From: Lunularia cruciata
Taxonomy: Eukaryota; Streptophyta; Marchantiopsida; Lunulariales; Lunulariaceae
Direction of reading: 5' to 3'
Assembly (NCBI GenBank): GCA_948567375.1
Contig: OX419755.1
Coordinates: 52,085,001-52,149,000, forward strand
DNA length: 64,000 nt
The notes beneath the pieces are model-generated. The model made no database searches, had not been told where the DNA came from, and saw nothing but the letters and a program-made list of their open reading frames with translations. Position numbers and translations under genes: made by a program. Numbering within the stretch: position 1 is the first letter of the stretch; every line of letters starts with the position of its first letter. Shown piece after piece: positions 1-13,000 of the stretch.

Positions 1-428
1 TCTTCCAGGAAGACAATAATAGACTTATCCAAATATAGATAAAATATGTCATTCATCAAACTCATGAAAGTGGCAAGAGCATTGGTGAGGCAAAAAGGCA
101 TCATGAGATACTCAAAGTGTCCATACCTGGTCCAAAAAGTGGTTTTATACACATCATCCTTTGCAATTTGGATTTGATTGTAACCGCTCTACAAGTGCAG
201 TTTGGTGAAGTATCTTGCTCCATTGAGTTGATCAAATAGGTCATCCATGCAAGGTAAGGGGTATTTGTTCTTCTCTATTTGTTGATTGAGGCCCCAATAA
301 TCAATGCACAAGTGCATTGTACCATCCTTCTTCTTCACAAACAAGAAAAGAGCTCTATATGGTGATATGTTGGGTTGGATATACCCTTTATGTAGCATAT
401 CCTCAATTTGAGCCTTACATTCCTCCAA
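1..428 (-). pseudogene. Ty3/gypsy reverse transcriptase, broken
   Basis: The minus-strand translation carries the usual plant Ty3 RT landmarks: [19 protein letters not shown], then [16 protein letters not shown], then after an in-frame stop near position 187 SGYNQIQIAKDDVYKTTFW, TRYGHFEYLMMPFCLTNA and finally YLDKSIIVFLE at the window edge. The first catalytic Asp, normally in a KIDLRSGY-like box, is His here (KLHL followed by a stop). The first Asp of the second catalytic box is Glu. Both changes would kill polymerase activity. The domain continues beyond the left edge. Confidence 0.92.
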
Positions 429-492
429 CTCATGAGGTGATAGGTGATATGGGACCTTACAAAGAGATGTTTTCCTTGGAAGTGTCTCAATT

Positions 493-741
493 TTATAATC
501 TCCTTTTTGGTGTTAATCCTAAGGGTAGATCAAAGGGAAAGACATCTTGAAACTCATTTACCCCATCCTTCAATTTCTCAGGAATTTTTCCATTAAGTTG
601 TGCACTCTGGACTTCTCTTATTAGCCCCATGAAACATCTACCGATCTTATAGATAGTTGTTGTTCCTATGACATAAAGAGGAAATTCTTGCTTATATGAT
701 TTTGCTTTAACACCAATGATCAACCATTGGTGGGTTCTCAC
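493..741 (-). pseudogene. Ty3/gypsy pol linker between protease and RT
   Basis: This 82-codon open stretch contains [20 protein letters not shown], matching the conserved segment that sits just ahead of the RT fingers in plant Ty3/gypsy polyproteins. It lies 65 bases upstream of the RT piece on the same strand and is separated from it by stops. No catalytic function of its own is expected. Confidence 0.8.
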
Positions 742-873
742 TACTCTTTTCCTCTAATATACCATAGGGTTGTAATGCTTCATCCATGGCATGCATAAGA
801 TTGCATCACAACACGCTAATTGTATCACTTGCCACTCAATTGCTTCTTGATATTCTCCTATAGAGAGTGCTAC

Positions 874-1089
874 CTATTTAGGTAATGATTCAATCCTCTT
901 TGTTTGCCTATTAAATAACTCTCCTTTTTTGCTCTCATCTCTCTCTAGATCCATCCTCAATCTTATTGCAACAAAGCAAGACAAGAAATTTTCTATTGCT
1001 CTTGGATCTATCAATACTCTCATATGATAACCTTGTAGAACTTCATTCACAACAATTAATTTTGAGGTTGTCTTTTGGGACCTTTGCAC
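874..1089 (-). pseudogene. Retroviral-type aspartic protease remnant
   Basis: The translation contains MRVLIDPRAIENFLSCFVA. This is recognisable as the retropepsin active-site strand, usually of the form LIDSGASxNFIS, followed by a short hydrophobic stretch. The essential Asp is kept, but the Ser/Thr-Gly pair is Pro-Arg, which should abolish activity. Its position between gag and RT supports the call. Only about 70 codons are open. Confidence 0.7.
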
Positions 1090-1265
1090 ACTTGTCTTCT
1101 TCCTCCCCCTTGATTTTTTGCTTCCTTATTGAGCCAATAAGGCCGTGAGGTACATTTAGTGGTGATCTTTATTTTCCAAGGTGATTTTTGCATCCTCCTC
1201 TTTAGCACATCTCTCCATGTTGTTCAAAGACCACCAATATGAAGGCCGAGTGCCTCTAGAGAGAT

Positions 1266-2010
1266 GAACATGATAGTTGGTAGTATGTGCCCAATACGGC
1301 CACAATTATAACAATGGTGTTGTTCTCCTTGAGTTCCTTCTCCTTGTCAAACTCCATCTCTCCATTCTTCTACTCATTCCTGCTCTCCTTGAAGCGGTTG
1401 TGCTCCTTGGTCTCAAAACCAAAGGTTGCTCAATTCCATTGGTATTGGTCTACCCATGTGTGGCATTTCTGCCTTATAATGTTGAGGTAAAACTACTCCT
1501 TCACCTCCACCAAGTGCCCTTGCTATTCTCTACACACAAGCAAATCCCATACAAGGATTTGTACCATGATTTCTTGGCAAATCCGCTCCTTCAATTGAAA
1601 TTTTTTGGAGCCTTTGTTTGACTCATGTTTGTTATTACGACTTGTAGATCCAAAAATACCTCCACATACTCTTGTATGTTGTTCTTTTGTTTCAATCCCC
1701 ATAGTTTGATTTAGGCCATTTGCACAGAATCTACTGACTAGAAATTCTTCAACAATCCTTCTTGCATTGTTGTTCACATGACCTCTCTTCTCTCTGCCAA
1801 CATTGATCTTTCCCAAGCATTGTGCCATGTGAGGGCTTTATTGGTCAAGTATCCACATGCAAACACACTTGCAGCATGCTCAATGATCTTTGTTGAGAAC
1901 AATTGGAAATATCAATTCATTCTTGAGATCCAATTCTCCACTACTCATATTGTACGTTGCCCCTTGTAAGACTTGATGTTGCAGGTCTTCTTCATTTGTA
2001 GTAGCAATGT
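1266..2010 (-). pseudogene. Ty3/gypsy gag with CCHC zinc knuckle, frameshifted
   Basis: The minus strand in mixed frames gives a gag-like segment (ALTWHNAWERS, then NNIQEYVEVFLDLQV) and, nearer the protease, a nucleocapsid knuckle CYNCGRIGH at about 1286-1313. The final Cys of the knuckle is missing. Several frameshifts separate these blocks, so only fragments survive. A gag call rests on order, the knuckle and weak similarity, not on a full domain. Confidence 0.65.
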
Positions 2011-2887
2011 GGCTTCATTGTTGACCGGGTTCGTAGGCATGGGTGCCTCTCCAAGTACTTCAATTGCAAGTATTGGGCTTTGAAATGGCTCTCTTTCTTG
2101 CATTGCCTAATCATTCTTGAAGGTCTTCACTTGACTTTGAAATGCTTCCATGGTCATCTTAATCTCTCAAAACTCCTTCAACATCCCTTGTATTCTTTGC
2201 ATCAACTCTTGTGATTGTGGATCCATGGTTGTTGCAAACACTCAATTGTTATTGTCTACTTCAATAGAATATTGTCTACTTCAATACTTGATGGGGTCTT
2301 CTCATCCTTCATTTTTCCTATGCAATCGCCTTTACCTTCAATAGAGAGATAATATGATCACTTGGGAGTGCACACAAACTATTAGGACTACCATTGGGAC
2401 CTCAAAAGCTATCACTTGTTGATAATATTCCTCACCAAAATTCGTGACCGCAAAATCCTAAAACATCACTTTTGGTCTAACTACATAACAAATTTCTACT
2501 TGAGTATTGAAGAGGAGAGGATTTGGGACATTCAAATCCATCAAAACAAATGTAGATGTCAAATCCCGCTCTCTATTATAAATCACTACACATGAAATCA
2601 TTGAGTTTGGTGAATTCATCACTATGTCCATGAACTCTACTCCAAAATGGTAAACAAAGTATAATCTCGCTTGCTCTTACTAAATGTACATGACCTTGAT
2701 ATGATATGGATTCAAAAATGGAAAACACGGTGCAAGAAATTGTCCTCCAAGATCCTCCATCCCATCCTCTCTTTGAAACACTCTTATCTTATTAGTTCCT
2801 CTATGGTTTTTCTCTCCAAAATTACCCAGCCTCAGTAGCACATGTTCTTCCAAGAGTGGTGGTCCACTCTCTTGGATTGAAGCACTT

Positions 2888-2899
2888 GCTTTGATACCA
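2888..2899 (-). other. Primer binding site (initiator Met tRNA)
   Basis: The minus strand reads TGGTATCAAAGC, one base downstream of the LTR end at 2901. This is one mismatch from the common plant primer site TGGTATCAGAGC complementary to the 3' end of initiator-Met tRNA. It fixes the orientation of the element and the inner border of the LTR. Confidence 0.85.
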
Positions 2900-2900
2900 T

Positions 2901-3621
2901 TGTAATATTTTGAGGAAAGCATAGAAACACAAAAGCAAAAACACAAGTTCATACTCAAACCCCCAATGCCCCAAAGGAGCACCTTCTCTTTATTATATAG
3001 CCAAAGTGGATCTCCTCCAAGGAATCTCCACCATAGGATTAGGTACATGGATAGGTGACATGTCAGCAAGCTCCACACTTAGATTACTTGCTTGGATGGG
3101 TAACATGTTAGTCTTGGTCCTATCTGGTTGGTCAAATAGGCTTTGACCAAAGAGAATCTTTTAGGAATCTCAAAATTGCATAGGTGAGGTACCGTTGGAA
3201 AGCTCTTGATAAGAAAAACCTTGAGGGAAGGAAAGCTAGCCTTTCATTTGTTAGGAGGGGTGGAATTTGCACATTTTTTAGGCCTAATTCATCCGTTTAG
3301 GCTTTCAGAATTGCCTTCAAAGATTTCAAGCACATTTTGGTTCCTACTCCATTAGTAGAAGTCCTTTTTTGGTGATATCTCTTTTTGATCTATTTAGTCT
3401 GTCATGTGTAACATCCTTCTAGATGTTACCAAACCAATTCTCACCTCTAGATCACATGTCTAGCTATTGATTCTAAGGTTTTCAAGTATACTTTGGTTTC
3501 TGCCCTATTAGAACTCTTTTGGTGATACCTCTATTTGATCTATTTTTTCCATCATGTGTAACATCTTTCCAAGTGTTACCAAACCAAATTTCATATCTAG
3601 ATCATATGTCCAGGTATTACA
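2901..3621 (-). repeat. LTR, 721 bp, family 1
   Basis: On the minus strand it starts TGTAATACC and ends ATTACA, a short inverted-terminal signature, with the primer site directly after. The part nearest the outer end is an internal direct duplication of about 145 bp (roughly 3346-3480 and 3490-3621), each half containing a version of TTGGTAACA and a TGTAACATC-type core. Related LTRs occur at 23108, 24197-24793 and 45709-46443. No second LTR is in the window. Confidence 0.85.
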
Positions 3622-4640
3622 ATAGGCTAGCCTTGGAGATATATATGATCAAGGTGGAGGATGATTTTTTTCCCTCTCCATATGTTATTGTGGCAGACAA
3701 GAGATGGTATATTCCTATGAGCATGAGATGACCTTCCATCCTTTGCTTCCTTACCTTATGATTGAACTAGAGACTTGCAGTTTTCCTTGATGGAGCAACA
3801 ATTTTGGCATATGCTACATTCTGCTACATTTTGGCATATGCTACATTCTCTCTTAGTTGACTCATCCATTCCTTGGGCTCTAGAGCATGTCTTTACTCTT
3901 GCTCTGGAAAGAGTATAAGCTCTTGGATTCTAGCTTGATTGTGCATTAGGGCATTTTGACTTGCACCAATTACCTTCTTTATATTGATGAGGCTTTGCTT
4001 AGGTTTGGTCCACCCATCTTCATCTTCATTACTCACTTGTCCATATGGTTCTACACTAGATGCAACATTGGTCCATATGACATGGTGTTCTTTTAGAGGA
4101 TAGAGAATAGCTCTCTATGATGATATCAAAGATTTAGTGTTTTCTATGGCACGAGAGAGTAGATACCTTGCTTGGAGTTACCATTTGTATGCTTTGCAGA
4201 TGACACATGTCAATGTAAACTTATACTTGGACCAAGATGATCAGGTGACAGTAATGGATGTTGTGGTTATGGACATCATGCATGATGGAGTTGTGGAGAG
4301 AATGATTACTCATCCTTGTCATGGGTGGCGAGTGGAGCGGCAACAAACAAGGTCTCCAAGTATAGGGATATGTAGCAAGGTCACCTCTTTGCTCTTCTAG
4401 CCTTGGAGTTATATAGAACAATGGATACTATGTTTGAAATACAAGTCAAGGAGTTCATGAGAGTAAATCATATTAGACATTAGGGATATCACTCTCACTC
4501 ACATACTTTGTAGCATATTTCAATCAACATGTGTCCATTGCTCTACATAGAGCATAGAGCATTGGTTGGTGCAATCCATAGGAGAGCAATTATACTAGAT
4601 GATGCTTCTTTGGATGCTCTAGTAGTCTATAGACCTTACA
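3622..4640. other. Intergenic, no gene recognised
   Basis: Only short open frames, none resembling a known protein. A direct repeat of about 27 bp containing TTGGCATATGCTACATTCT is present around 3808-3850. The sequence is likely old transposon-derived material, but I cannot name it. Confidence 0.5.
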
Positions 4641-4647
4641 ACTTGCA

Positions 4648-4870
4648 TATCAAAGATATCTTAGGTGCAATATGGCAGATTTCTCATATTGGTACTATTA
4701 GGGCTTTACACATTTTACCTCTCATACTTTGAATATCTTAGGTACAATAAGGCAGATTTCTCAAACCTATACTATTGGGGTTTAGCCCATTTTACCTCTT
4801 TTGTCTCATCCTTGTACGGCTTGATGGAGGCTTCCCATCCTTTGTGTTTTCTCTGCATGAACCTTTTATT
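4648..4870 (+). repeat. Dispersed repeat R1, copy 2
   Basis: Contains the R1 core CTTGATGGAGGCTTCCCATC near 4820 and, upstream, a tandem pair of segments (about 4660-4733 and 4736-4800) sharing GGCAGATTTCTCA and the word TTTTACCTCT. The same core is found at about 2288, 5640-5860 (reverse), 22470-22595 (reverse) and 49440-49530. No coding potential. Class unknown; could be a MITE/SINE or an LTR fragment. Confidence 0.55.
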
Positions 4871-5599
4871 TCCAAAAACGATCTATTATTTTGAATACCT
4901 AGTGCAAGGGGTGACAAATTGCTTACTTGGTGGTCACATAAAGTGTGGTTGTTTTGACCACGTTCTTAATTGCACTCTCATCACTACAAAATGTATGATT
5001 TTAGATCCATATTGCGAAAGGAGAGAGCCCTACTTGGTGGTGATCCGAGAAGTGGCATGCTTTTACATTGGTGTATTTCATTGCATAAAAGTTACGATAT
5101 AGAACGCCTTTCGCTACGTGGGGAGGTTCTCGTTCATACACATAGACTCGTCCAAGCGCTTTATATACTTCCAACTCCAAATGTTTAAAAGGTGAAATCG
5201 TCAGTGGATTGGATGGTCAAAAATAAATTTCAGTTGGAATTCGTAATACGCTCACAAATTATCATATGCTTCCATAAGTACTTATGTTGATTTGGTCAAG
5301 AAATTGTGTAAAAATGTCAAATGATCTATAAAGCTTTGTCATGTATATCATTATACCTCTTACAAATAAAATTTGTCACTTATAAAATTGTACGTCAATG
5401 TCTTGAATAGATCTCGACTTTAGAGAAGGAAGTAAGGGATAATCAAGGGTGGTAAAAGAAGTAGAGGCGATTAAAAGGGCAAGGACGTTACAATAAAGTA
5501 TAAGTCATCAAAATAGGTGAAGCAAATTTGTTTTGACTTGACTTCTAGGGGAACATCATATTTGGTTCAGTTAAATCTCGAGGAGTTGAACTTTTAGAT
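4871..5599. other. Intergenic, no gene recognised
   Basis: AT-rich sequence with short open frames only. Nothing supports a gene, RNA or recognisable element here. Confidence 0.5.
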
Positions 5600-5860
5600 T
5601 TTTCAAATCAAACTGGCCTGATTAAAATTAGGCCAAGCTAATGTTTCCAAATACGATATTATTGTGCGCATTCTTACCGGATATACTTTGGTACACAAAA
5701 CCTTGAATGTTACATGGAAAATGGTGACCGCGTAGAGAACACGAAGGATGGGAAGCCACATCAAGCCCGTATAATGGAAAGCTAAACTCCAATATTGGAG
5801 CTAAGCCCAATAGAGTCTATATGAGAATCTACCCACTGCACCTAAGATACATTATTATGA
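5600..5860 (-). repeat. Dispersed repeat R1, copy 3 (reverse)
   Basis: The reverse complement matches copy 2: GGATGGGAAGCC at 5748-5759, GCTAAGCCCAATAGAGTCTA near 5800 and CTGCACCTAAGATAC near 5838. Includes the perfect 14-bp palindrome CTCCAATATTGGAG. No open frame of note. Confidence 0.55.
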
Positions 5861-7017
5861 TAGGTTGAATGTTACATATAATATGATAGGTTGAATGTTA
5901 CATAGAAATTCAAGATGTGATATTGGTACGTCATAGGCTAAAGATTAAAGATTAACTATTAGGCTGAGTAATTCTAGAAAGTAAAGTAGATTTCATAGTA
6001 TGCAGTTTCTGTATTGTTATTCGGAATTTTGCAGGAGCTTTGTTCCTGAAATTAGGTGTCTTATTGCGACCTTGGAAGCAACGAATCAGGTAGGAATATT
6101 CTGCAGGCTCGCGAACCCTACAAAGAACTATAGAATAGTAGAGAGTCACTCCGCTTGGCGTACGTTGCGAGAAGCAACGTAAACACGCGTTCGTTCAGCA
6201 ACGTTTCACGGCCGTCGGTATTGCGCTTCACGGAAGTGCAGTGCAGCACAGTTCCGGTAGCTCTCGAACGCAGTGTTCATGGGACTTACAAGACACAAGA
6301 GACGATGAACGATGAAAGCGTCGACGATTATTCAGGCTTGTCATCTTCAAACCTGTCACATCCGAGCTACAGGAATCAATACACCCGGATCCCCATTCCG
6401 GTGCGTTGTCCCATCGACATAAATATGGCCTGCTTGCTATTAGGTCCTTTTCTACGGAGTGGAGACGAGTGACAGTCTGCAAATTCTCACTGTGGTTGAT
6501 GTTTGGTTTTTGGAGGTGCTTTTGGATGAACTGCTGTGGTAAGCTTGCTTCTATTTGAATTGCGGGGTTCCATCTCAAATTTTGGACGAGGAGAGGAGCA
6601 GTGGATCACCCCGGTAGATATTCGAGTTCATGGCTTATATGCGTAAATTAAGTGCACAATGGTAAATGAATGTACAGGGTTTAGGGTCTTCATATTGTAA
6701 ATAGAAGAGTAGCGGCAGATTCCAACCGCATGAACTTTCTTGATACGCACACTGTCTGATTGAGCTGTAGTTTCTGGGACCAGGAGGTTGCAGTATTGGG
6801 AAATTATGGATAATATGAGCATTGAGGGGTTGAAAGATTTTATTTCAGCAGATTTGACAACTGCATCAGAGCCTTGGTCCCCGTGGTAGCAGATGAGTCA
6901 TGCACTACTTCTGTGTGCATAATTTGACCTGCTGGAGAGTAGATTAGTGGTCTGAAAACAAGGCTGGAAAAGTGGCTTCTTTGTAGACAGCTTCTCTCGT
7001 AGACTTACTTTCGACAT
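5861..7017. promoter_or_regulatory. Upstream region and leader of SAC3B
   Basis: About 1.15 kb directly before the SAC3B start codon. Base composition becomes clearly more GC-rich from about 6150, with many CpG steps (for example around 6160-6250), unlike the AT-rich DNA to the left. No clear TATA box or transcription start could be fixed, and no open frame resembles a protein. A leader intron cannot be ruled out. Confidence 0.4.
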
Positions 7018-10000
7018 ATGGAGGAAAGCGCAAAGAGCGGCCTGTTTCCTGTCTTTGGTAGTCAAGCCGGCTTTCCTAAGCTCAATTCTGCGTTCAGAGA
7101 CACTTGGTCTATGGAGCAGCCGATCGTGTTTGGTCAGGGTGCCATTGGAAATCGTTCAGCTGAGAGAGGAGCACTAGGTGAAAGGGGGGGACCTGGCTCA
7201 CCTGTGTTTGGTCAAGGTGCCACTGGAAATCGTTCAGCTGAGAGAGGAGCACTTGGCGAAAGGAGAGGACCTGGTATACCTGTGTTTGGTCAGGGTGCCA
7301 CTGGAAATCGTTCACCTGAGAGAGGATTACTAGGTGAAAGGGGAGGACCCGGTGCACCTATGTTCGGCCAGGGTGTCACTAGAAAGCGTTCTGCTGAGAG
7401 AGGATTTCTTGGTGAAAGGGGAGGACCTGGTGCTCCTATATTTGGTCAGGGTGCCACTGGAAATCGTTCAGCTGAGAGAGGACTACTAGGTGAAAGGGGA
7501 GGATCCGGTGCACCTATGTTCGGTCAGGGTGTCACTAGAGAGCGTTCTGCTGAGAGAGGATTACTAGGTGAAAGGGGAGGACCTGGTGCACCTATATTTG
7601 GTGACGGTGTCACTGGAAATCGTTCAGCTGAGAGAGGATTACTAGGTGAAAGGGGAGGACCTAGCGTACCTATGTTTGGTCAGGGTGCCGTGAGAAATCG
7701 TTCAGCCGAAAGAGGACCAGTAGGTGACAGAGTTGGAGCTGCTGTACCGATGTTTGGTCACGGCGCGATTGGAAATCGTTCAGCTGAGAGAGAAGTTGTA
7801 GGTGATAGAGGTGGAGCTGGTGCACCTAGGTTTGGTCATGGCGCCGCTGGAAAGCGTTCAACTGAGAGAGGAGCACTAGGTGAAAGAGGAGGAGCTGGTG
7901 TATCAATGTTTGGTCAGGGCGCCATTGGAAATCATTCAGATGAGAGAGGAGCACTAGGTGAAGAGGGGGGGCCTATGTTTGCTCAGGGTGTCACTGAAAA
8001 TCGGTCAGCTGAGAAAGGAGCAACCGGTGGACGGGGAGGACGCGGGGCATCTATGTTTGGCCAAGGTCCCGCAGGGAATCGTTTAGCTGAGAAAAGAGCA
8101 ATCGGTGAAAGGGGAGGACCTGGTGGATCTATGTTTGGTCAGGGTGCCATTGAGAATCACTCAGCTGATAAAGGAGCAATTGGTGAAAAGGGAGGACCTG
8201 GTGGACCTATCAAAAGAGTCCGCGAGCGACCTCGCAGTCCTAACAACCCTGCACTCAAGCAGCAAAACATCGCACAACAGCAAGTCGGCAAAGGGCATGG
8301 CAAAAGCCCCGATCAGCAGAGGTAGGTTTTGGTAGGGTTCTCGGGTTCAGCGTTTAAGTTCAACATAGAGAAAATTGATCTTGCCATTTAAGGGAGTCGC
8401 CTTTTTGTGTCGCTGGAGTTGTGGATAGAGCTGAGGTCCCCTTGCTATTGGCAAATCGCCGTCCTTGTCAATTCACCTGTAGGCCCTGGCTACTATATAC
8501 TATCTGGAAACATTTACTAGATATCATCTTATGGCTAGATGGTCGATGGTCTCACAGTGGAAACCTGTACCCAAGTCACCATTGTATTGTTTTGTATGTT
8601 TCCTCGAGCATGCCGAATTCTAGGTGCAATGTACTCGTTCTTCTGTGCAGTCGTGCGTATTGTGCATGGAATAAACTAGGAGGAATGTCGAGTTCCAGTC
8701 GCTAATCCGGCTACAATTTTCAAATTTAACAATTTATAAGTTGCTAGGGAGGAAGAAGCTGCCAAGGAGCGGAGGCGGGTTAGGTTTGGTGCTGAGTTTG
8801 AAGGAAAGCCTAGAACTACCACGCGACAGGCAGTTAAGGTGGAAGACGTTGATAGATCCCACAAAAGCCCTCCAACAACAGGGACAGTGACGGAAAGGCA
8901 GTCTTACACAAGTCCTTCAGCAGCATGCATAGTGACCCCATTTGAATCTGGAAATAGATTATCTCCGATAGGGAATATCAGTAACCGAGAAACTACTCCT
9001 GTGAGACGTATGGACGCAATGGTGGAAGAGACCGCAGAAATGGATGGGCTGGAGACCTTGACCTCTGAAGCAATACTTGGCGTTTGTCCTGATATGTGTC
9101 CAGGTATGTGTTAGCTCTTTCAGTTAGTTTATGATGAATTAAGAAACTTCCAAATGTTGGATTGATAGTGATTGTCATTGTGGTATGGCGGCGCTAGACC
9201 ATCTTCGTTTACAGCTTACTTACTACACAACGGAATCTGTTTTAATGCAGAGATTGAGCGTGCAGAGCGAGAACGGAAAGGAGACCTTGACAGATTTGAG
9301 CGTGTAGAAGGTGATCGAAACCAGACCAGTGTAGATCTGGCTGTGAAGAAAGTGGGTCCCTCTGTATCATAGAATCTTGTTGGTCAAGCTCAAAACGTTC
9401 TGATTAACACCTTAGCACTGGTCGACTTTTTTCTCCTTCACAAACTGAAAATCACTCGAAAGTTCTATCCCCATGTGTAGAAGATTCAGAAATGGGAATC
9501 AAGTTTATTCTTCCTACTTAAGTAGCTTAAGAGTAATTGCTGAAGATGCTGAATTTTTTGCTCACTGCAGTATACAAGGACCGCAGAGAAGGATGCGGTC
9601 TTAATTCGCCCCCTGCCTGTGCTGAAGAGTACTATGGGCCACCTACTTTCTCTTCTAGAAAGGGACCATGAAGATGACCTTCTTTCAGTTCACAATTTTT
9701 TGTGGGATCGCATGAGAGCTGTTAGAATGGATCTGAGAATGCAACACATATTTGGTGGAGAAGCCATCACAATGCACGAGCAAATGGTGAAGAATCCTTC
9801 ATATTCTTCTCATTGCAAGATATCATCTGGTATTTCGGACAGTTTTTTTATCGTTCTCTGTCTCATATGCCTATGGCTTTAGTGCATTAAGGAATGATGG
9901 ACGGGAAAAAGTCTCTTCAACTTCTCAGGTTTTGATTGGGACGTTGTATGTGTGCCAGATCCGGTTCCATATCTTAGCTATGCACGAATTATGTGAATAC

Positions 10001-13000
10001 GTACAAGGAGAGGCCGGTGTAAGTGAAGGTTTCAATGCTCACCTGAACATCGAGCAAATGAACAAGACTTCAGTTGATCTTTTTCAAATGTACGAGGATC
10101 ATGGCAAGCGAGGAATAACTGTGCCTAGTGAGGCCGAGTTTAGGGGATATTATGCCCTACTAAAGCTGGATAAGCACCCCGGCTATCGAGTGAGTGACGG
10201 TTTTGGTGTATTCTTTTATTGGAAAGTATCAGCATTTGCTTGCCTCCAGATTGTTGGTTTTGTTCGCTTTTCATATACTCTTCTGATTATAAGTTTCTTC
10301 TTGTTCCAGGTAGAACCTGCAGAATTGTCGCTTGATCTTGCAAAAATGTCTCCTGATATCAGGAGATCCCCGCAGGTTCTTTTTGCACGGGACGTTGCAA
10401 GGTCGGTGCATACTGTCAATTTCTTACTCCTATTGCGAGCTATGACAACATTGAACTTTAAATCTGGCTTTAATGATCATCACGTTTTACCATTGCGTGG
10501 CTTTGCAATTGTCACACCATAAGATTATCCTAGTATGTTTCTTTTGTCCTCCACGATCTACGGTTTTACTGAGGGTACATGCTTATCAGATGCTGTGGAA
10601 ACCTTGCTTGCACTTCTGCTCGGTGTCTGGCTTTGCTTTGACCAATTTGTTGGTTGGAATCAGGGCATGTAGAGGTAGCAACTATGTAGCGTTTTTCAGG
10701 CTAGCTCGACAGGCAACATACTTACAAGCGTGTCTAATGCATGCCCACTTTGCTAAGGTACATCCGCTACGTCCCTAAATTTTGCAAGTGACTTCATTTT
10801 ATATTTAAGGCCTTCGACTGGCGTCATGCTACTACAGGGTGCAATGCTCAAGTACTTGGAACTAACCAGTTCAAATATATGCAGCTTCGCACGCAAGCTT
10901 TGGCTTCCCTCCACTCCGGACTTCTAAAGAATCAAGGAATTCCTCTATCGACAGTGGTGGATTGGTTAGGTATGGAGGTACGTTAAGAAAGTCAACTGCT
11001 TGGCTATTTTCTTTGAGTAGTGTGTACTCTCATTACCATGTTCCTCATATACTGGGGCCTTGGCCATCTGATATTCTCAATTTGTTTCAACTTTACCTTT
11101 GCTGCAGGTTACATTCGATGCATTATACCTTAGGGATTTCACACTACTCTAGCATTATGATTCATGTACGTATTGTTTATCGTTATTTGCACTTCATGAG
11201 TTCTGGATAACTCGTTCCCAGAACGGCTTCTGTTCTCGTATACCTATATACTGTGGCCTTCGTATCTGCCTCAATGTCAGCTATTGTATAGTCTTGTCTC
11301 GGGAATCTGTGTAGCCCTAAACCCCAAAACTGCTGAAGCATTTCTCTCATACCAAATGTTCTTTGCTCATCAGGAGGAGAATATTGAGGCATTGATCCAG
11401 TATCACGGCTTTTCCATAAAGCATTATGAAGAGCAGTACATGGTAAAAGAGGGAACGTTTCTGAATAAGGATAACGATTTCCCAACTTGCCGCTCTCAGA
11501 TGGTTGAAGCCAAGCGATCATCAGAAATAGTTGCGGATGTGCAGTCTGGAGGACAGGTCATGCCAAATACTGGTAGCAAACTACGGAATATTGGAAGTTT
11601 TGGTAGAAACGACATCAAGGAAATAATACTGATCGATGGGAAAATCTTACCTGTTTTATCTGAAATACCGAGTATCGATGTAATGAGTACCATTGTTAAT
11701 ACTGTTGAAGAAGACATGCCCGACTACGTCGATGAAGAGGAGCCCCCCGCTGTTGAAGCCGAAGTAGTAACACAACCTGTTCTATATAGACCTGTCTTTG
11801 AAGTGGTAAAAGACCCAACCGAGGAAGAAGGAAAACAAAGTAAAAAGAGGCGCATGAAGGAGCTTCAAAACGAGCAGCATGAAGCAGAAGAGCATGAGAT
11901 TAGGCGGTTGAGACATGAAGCAGATGCTGCAGCAAGACGGGCTATTAGCCAAGCTCATGCAGCTGAAGCAAAGAGACAAGAAGAAAAGCTTAGAGAAGCA
12001 GCACACAAAGCCGAAGCAGATGCTGGAAAGCAAAGGCGCTGGCTCAGGTTCGTCCCTTTCATCCTCTTTTTTTGAAGATGTTTTGATAGGAGAGTAGTTT
12101 CTGTTTGGCGCCTGGCTGATAACTAATTTTCATCATGAGGATAGCTTCTGTCATCGCATGCCACCATAGTTTTTGAAGTTCCTCTGTTGATAAAGAGTTA
12201 AGTGTTTTTATGTGGTGAGCACAGGAAGTGGAGACGAAGAGCTGCCGCCAAAGCTCTGGAGCGGAAACAGAAGCTAGAACGGGCTGAAGCTGCCTTAGAC
12301 ACTCTATCACTAGGGGTTCCTCTTACGAAGATGCGGGTGAGTACACTATTTACTTATTAGAATGCTCGTTATCTGGCTTGTTTCACGCTTTGACCGTCCA
12401 GCGATCAACAGTGCAATCATGTCGTGGCTAGTGGAAGTCGTATTTTTTGCAAAGTATTTGCATCCTGGTCGCTTCTTTCTGCAAAGTTTTGATCAACACT
12501 GCTTCTGAATCCTGTTGTTGGAATCAGTTTACACACGTTCATCCTGGTACTCCTCCAGAATCAGCTTCGCGAAGTATTGTATGTCAACTTAGAAACTCAG
12601 TTCGGCAGATCCCTTTGGAATTCGAATTTCTTAGACTGATGGAAGCCGTCTAAAATTTCTGCTACTTGCCAGGTCGTTGCAGGGGATCATTTGAGTATTC
12701 AAGACAGACAGTCTTATCTTAAATCCTTAGTGAAAGAGCAAGGAATGAACTTGCAGGAACATTGGGCTTCCATCAATATACCCAGCTTGGTGTTACCTAT
12801 TCTGCAGGAACTGAATCCATCCACCCCATACTTGTATTGGAACCTCCTTCTTTCTACCACAGAAGGTTCGGTTGGAGAGTGGATTCGCACCAAAGTTGGT
12901 ACCAGTAAACGGTTCTCACAGGTGGAAGAGTCCTCAGAGCAGGGTGATTTCGGTACCGTGCTTGCGGATGAAAGTAAGATTTTCTACGATGGGGAAAATG

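Larger units (their letters stand above)
1..3621 (-). mobile_element. Ty3/gypsy LTR retrotransposon, 5' part, degenerate
   Basis: Reading the minus strand from 3621 downwards, the order is LTR, initiator-Met-tRNA primer site, gag with a zinc knuckle, aspartic protease, then reverse transcriptase, which runs off the left edge. Protease before RT with RT before any integrase is consistent with Ty3/gypsy, and the RT sequence itself is clearly of that type. All coding parts carry frameshifts or stops, so the copy cannot be autonomous. The 3' half and second LTR lie outside the window, so LTR-LTR age cannot be judged. Confidence 0.9.

Noticed and set aside
7109-7357. Minus-strand open frame across the SAC3B repeat exon
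   Set aside because: It is the mirror of the 78-bp coding array; the regular repeat keeps the opposite strand open by chance.
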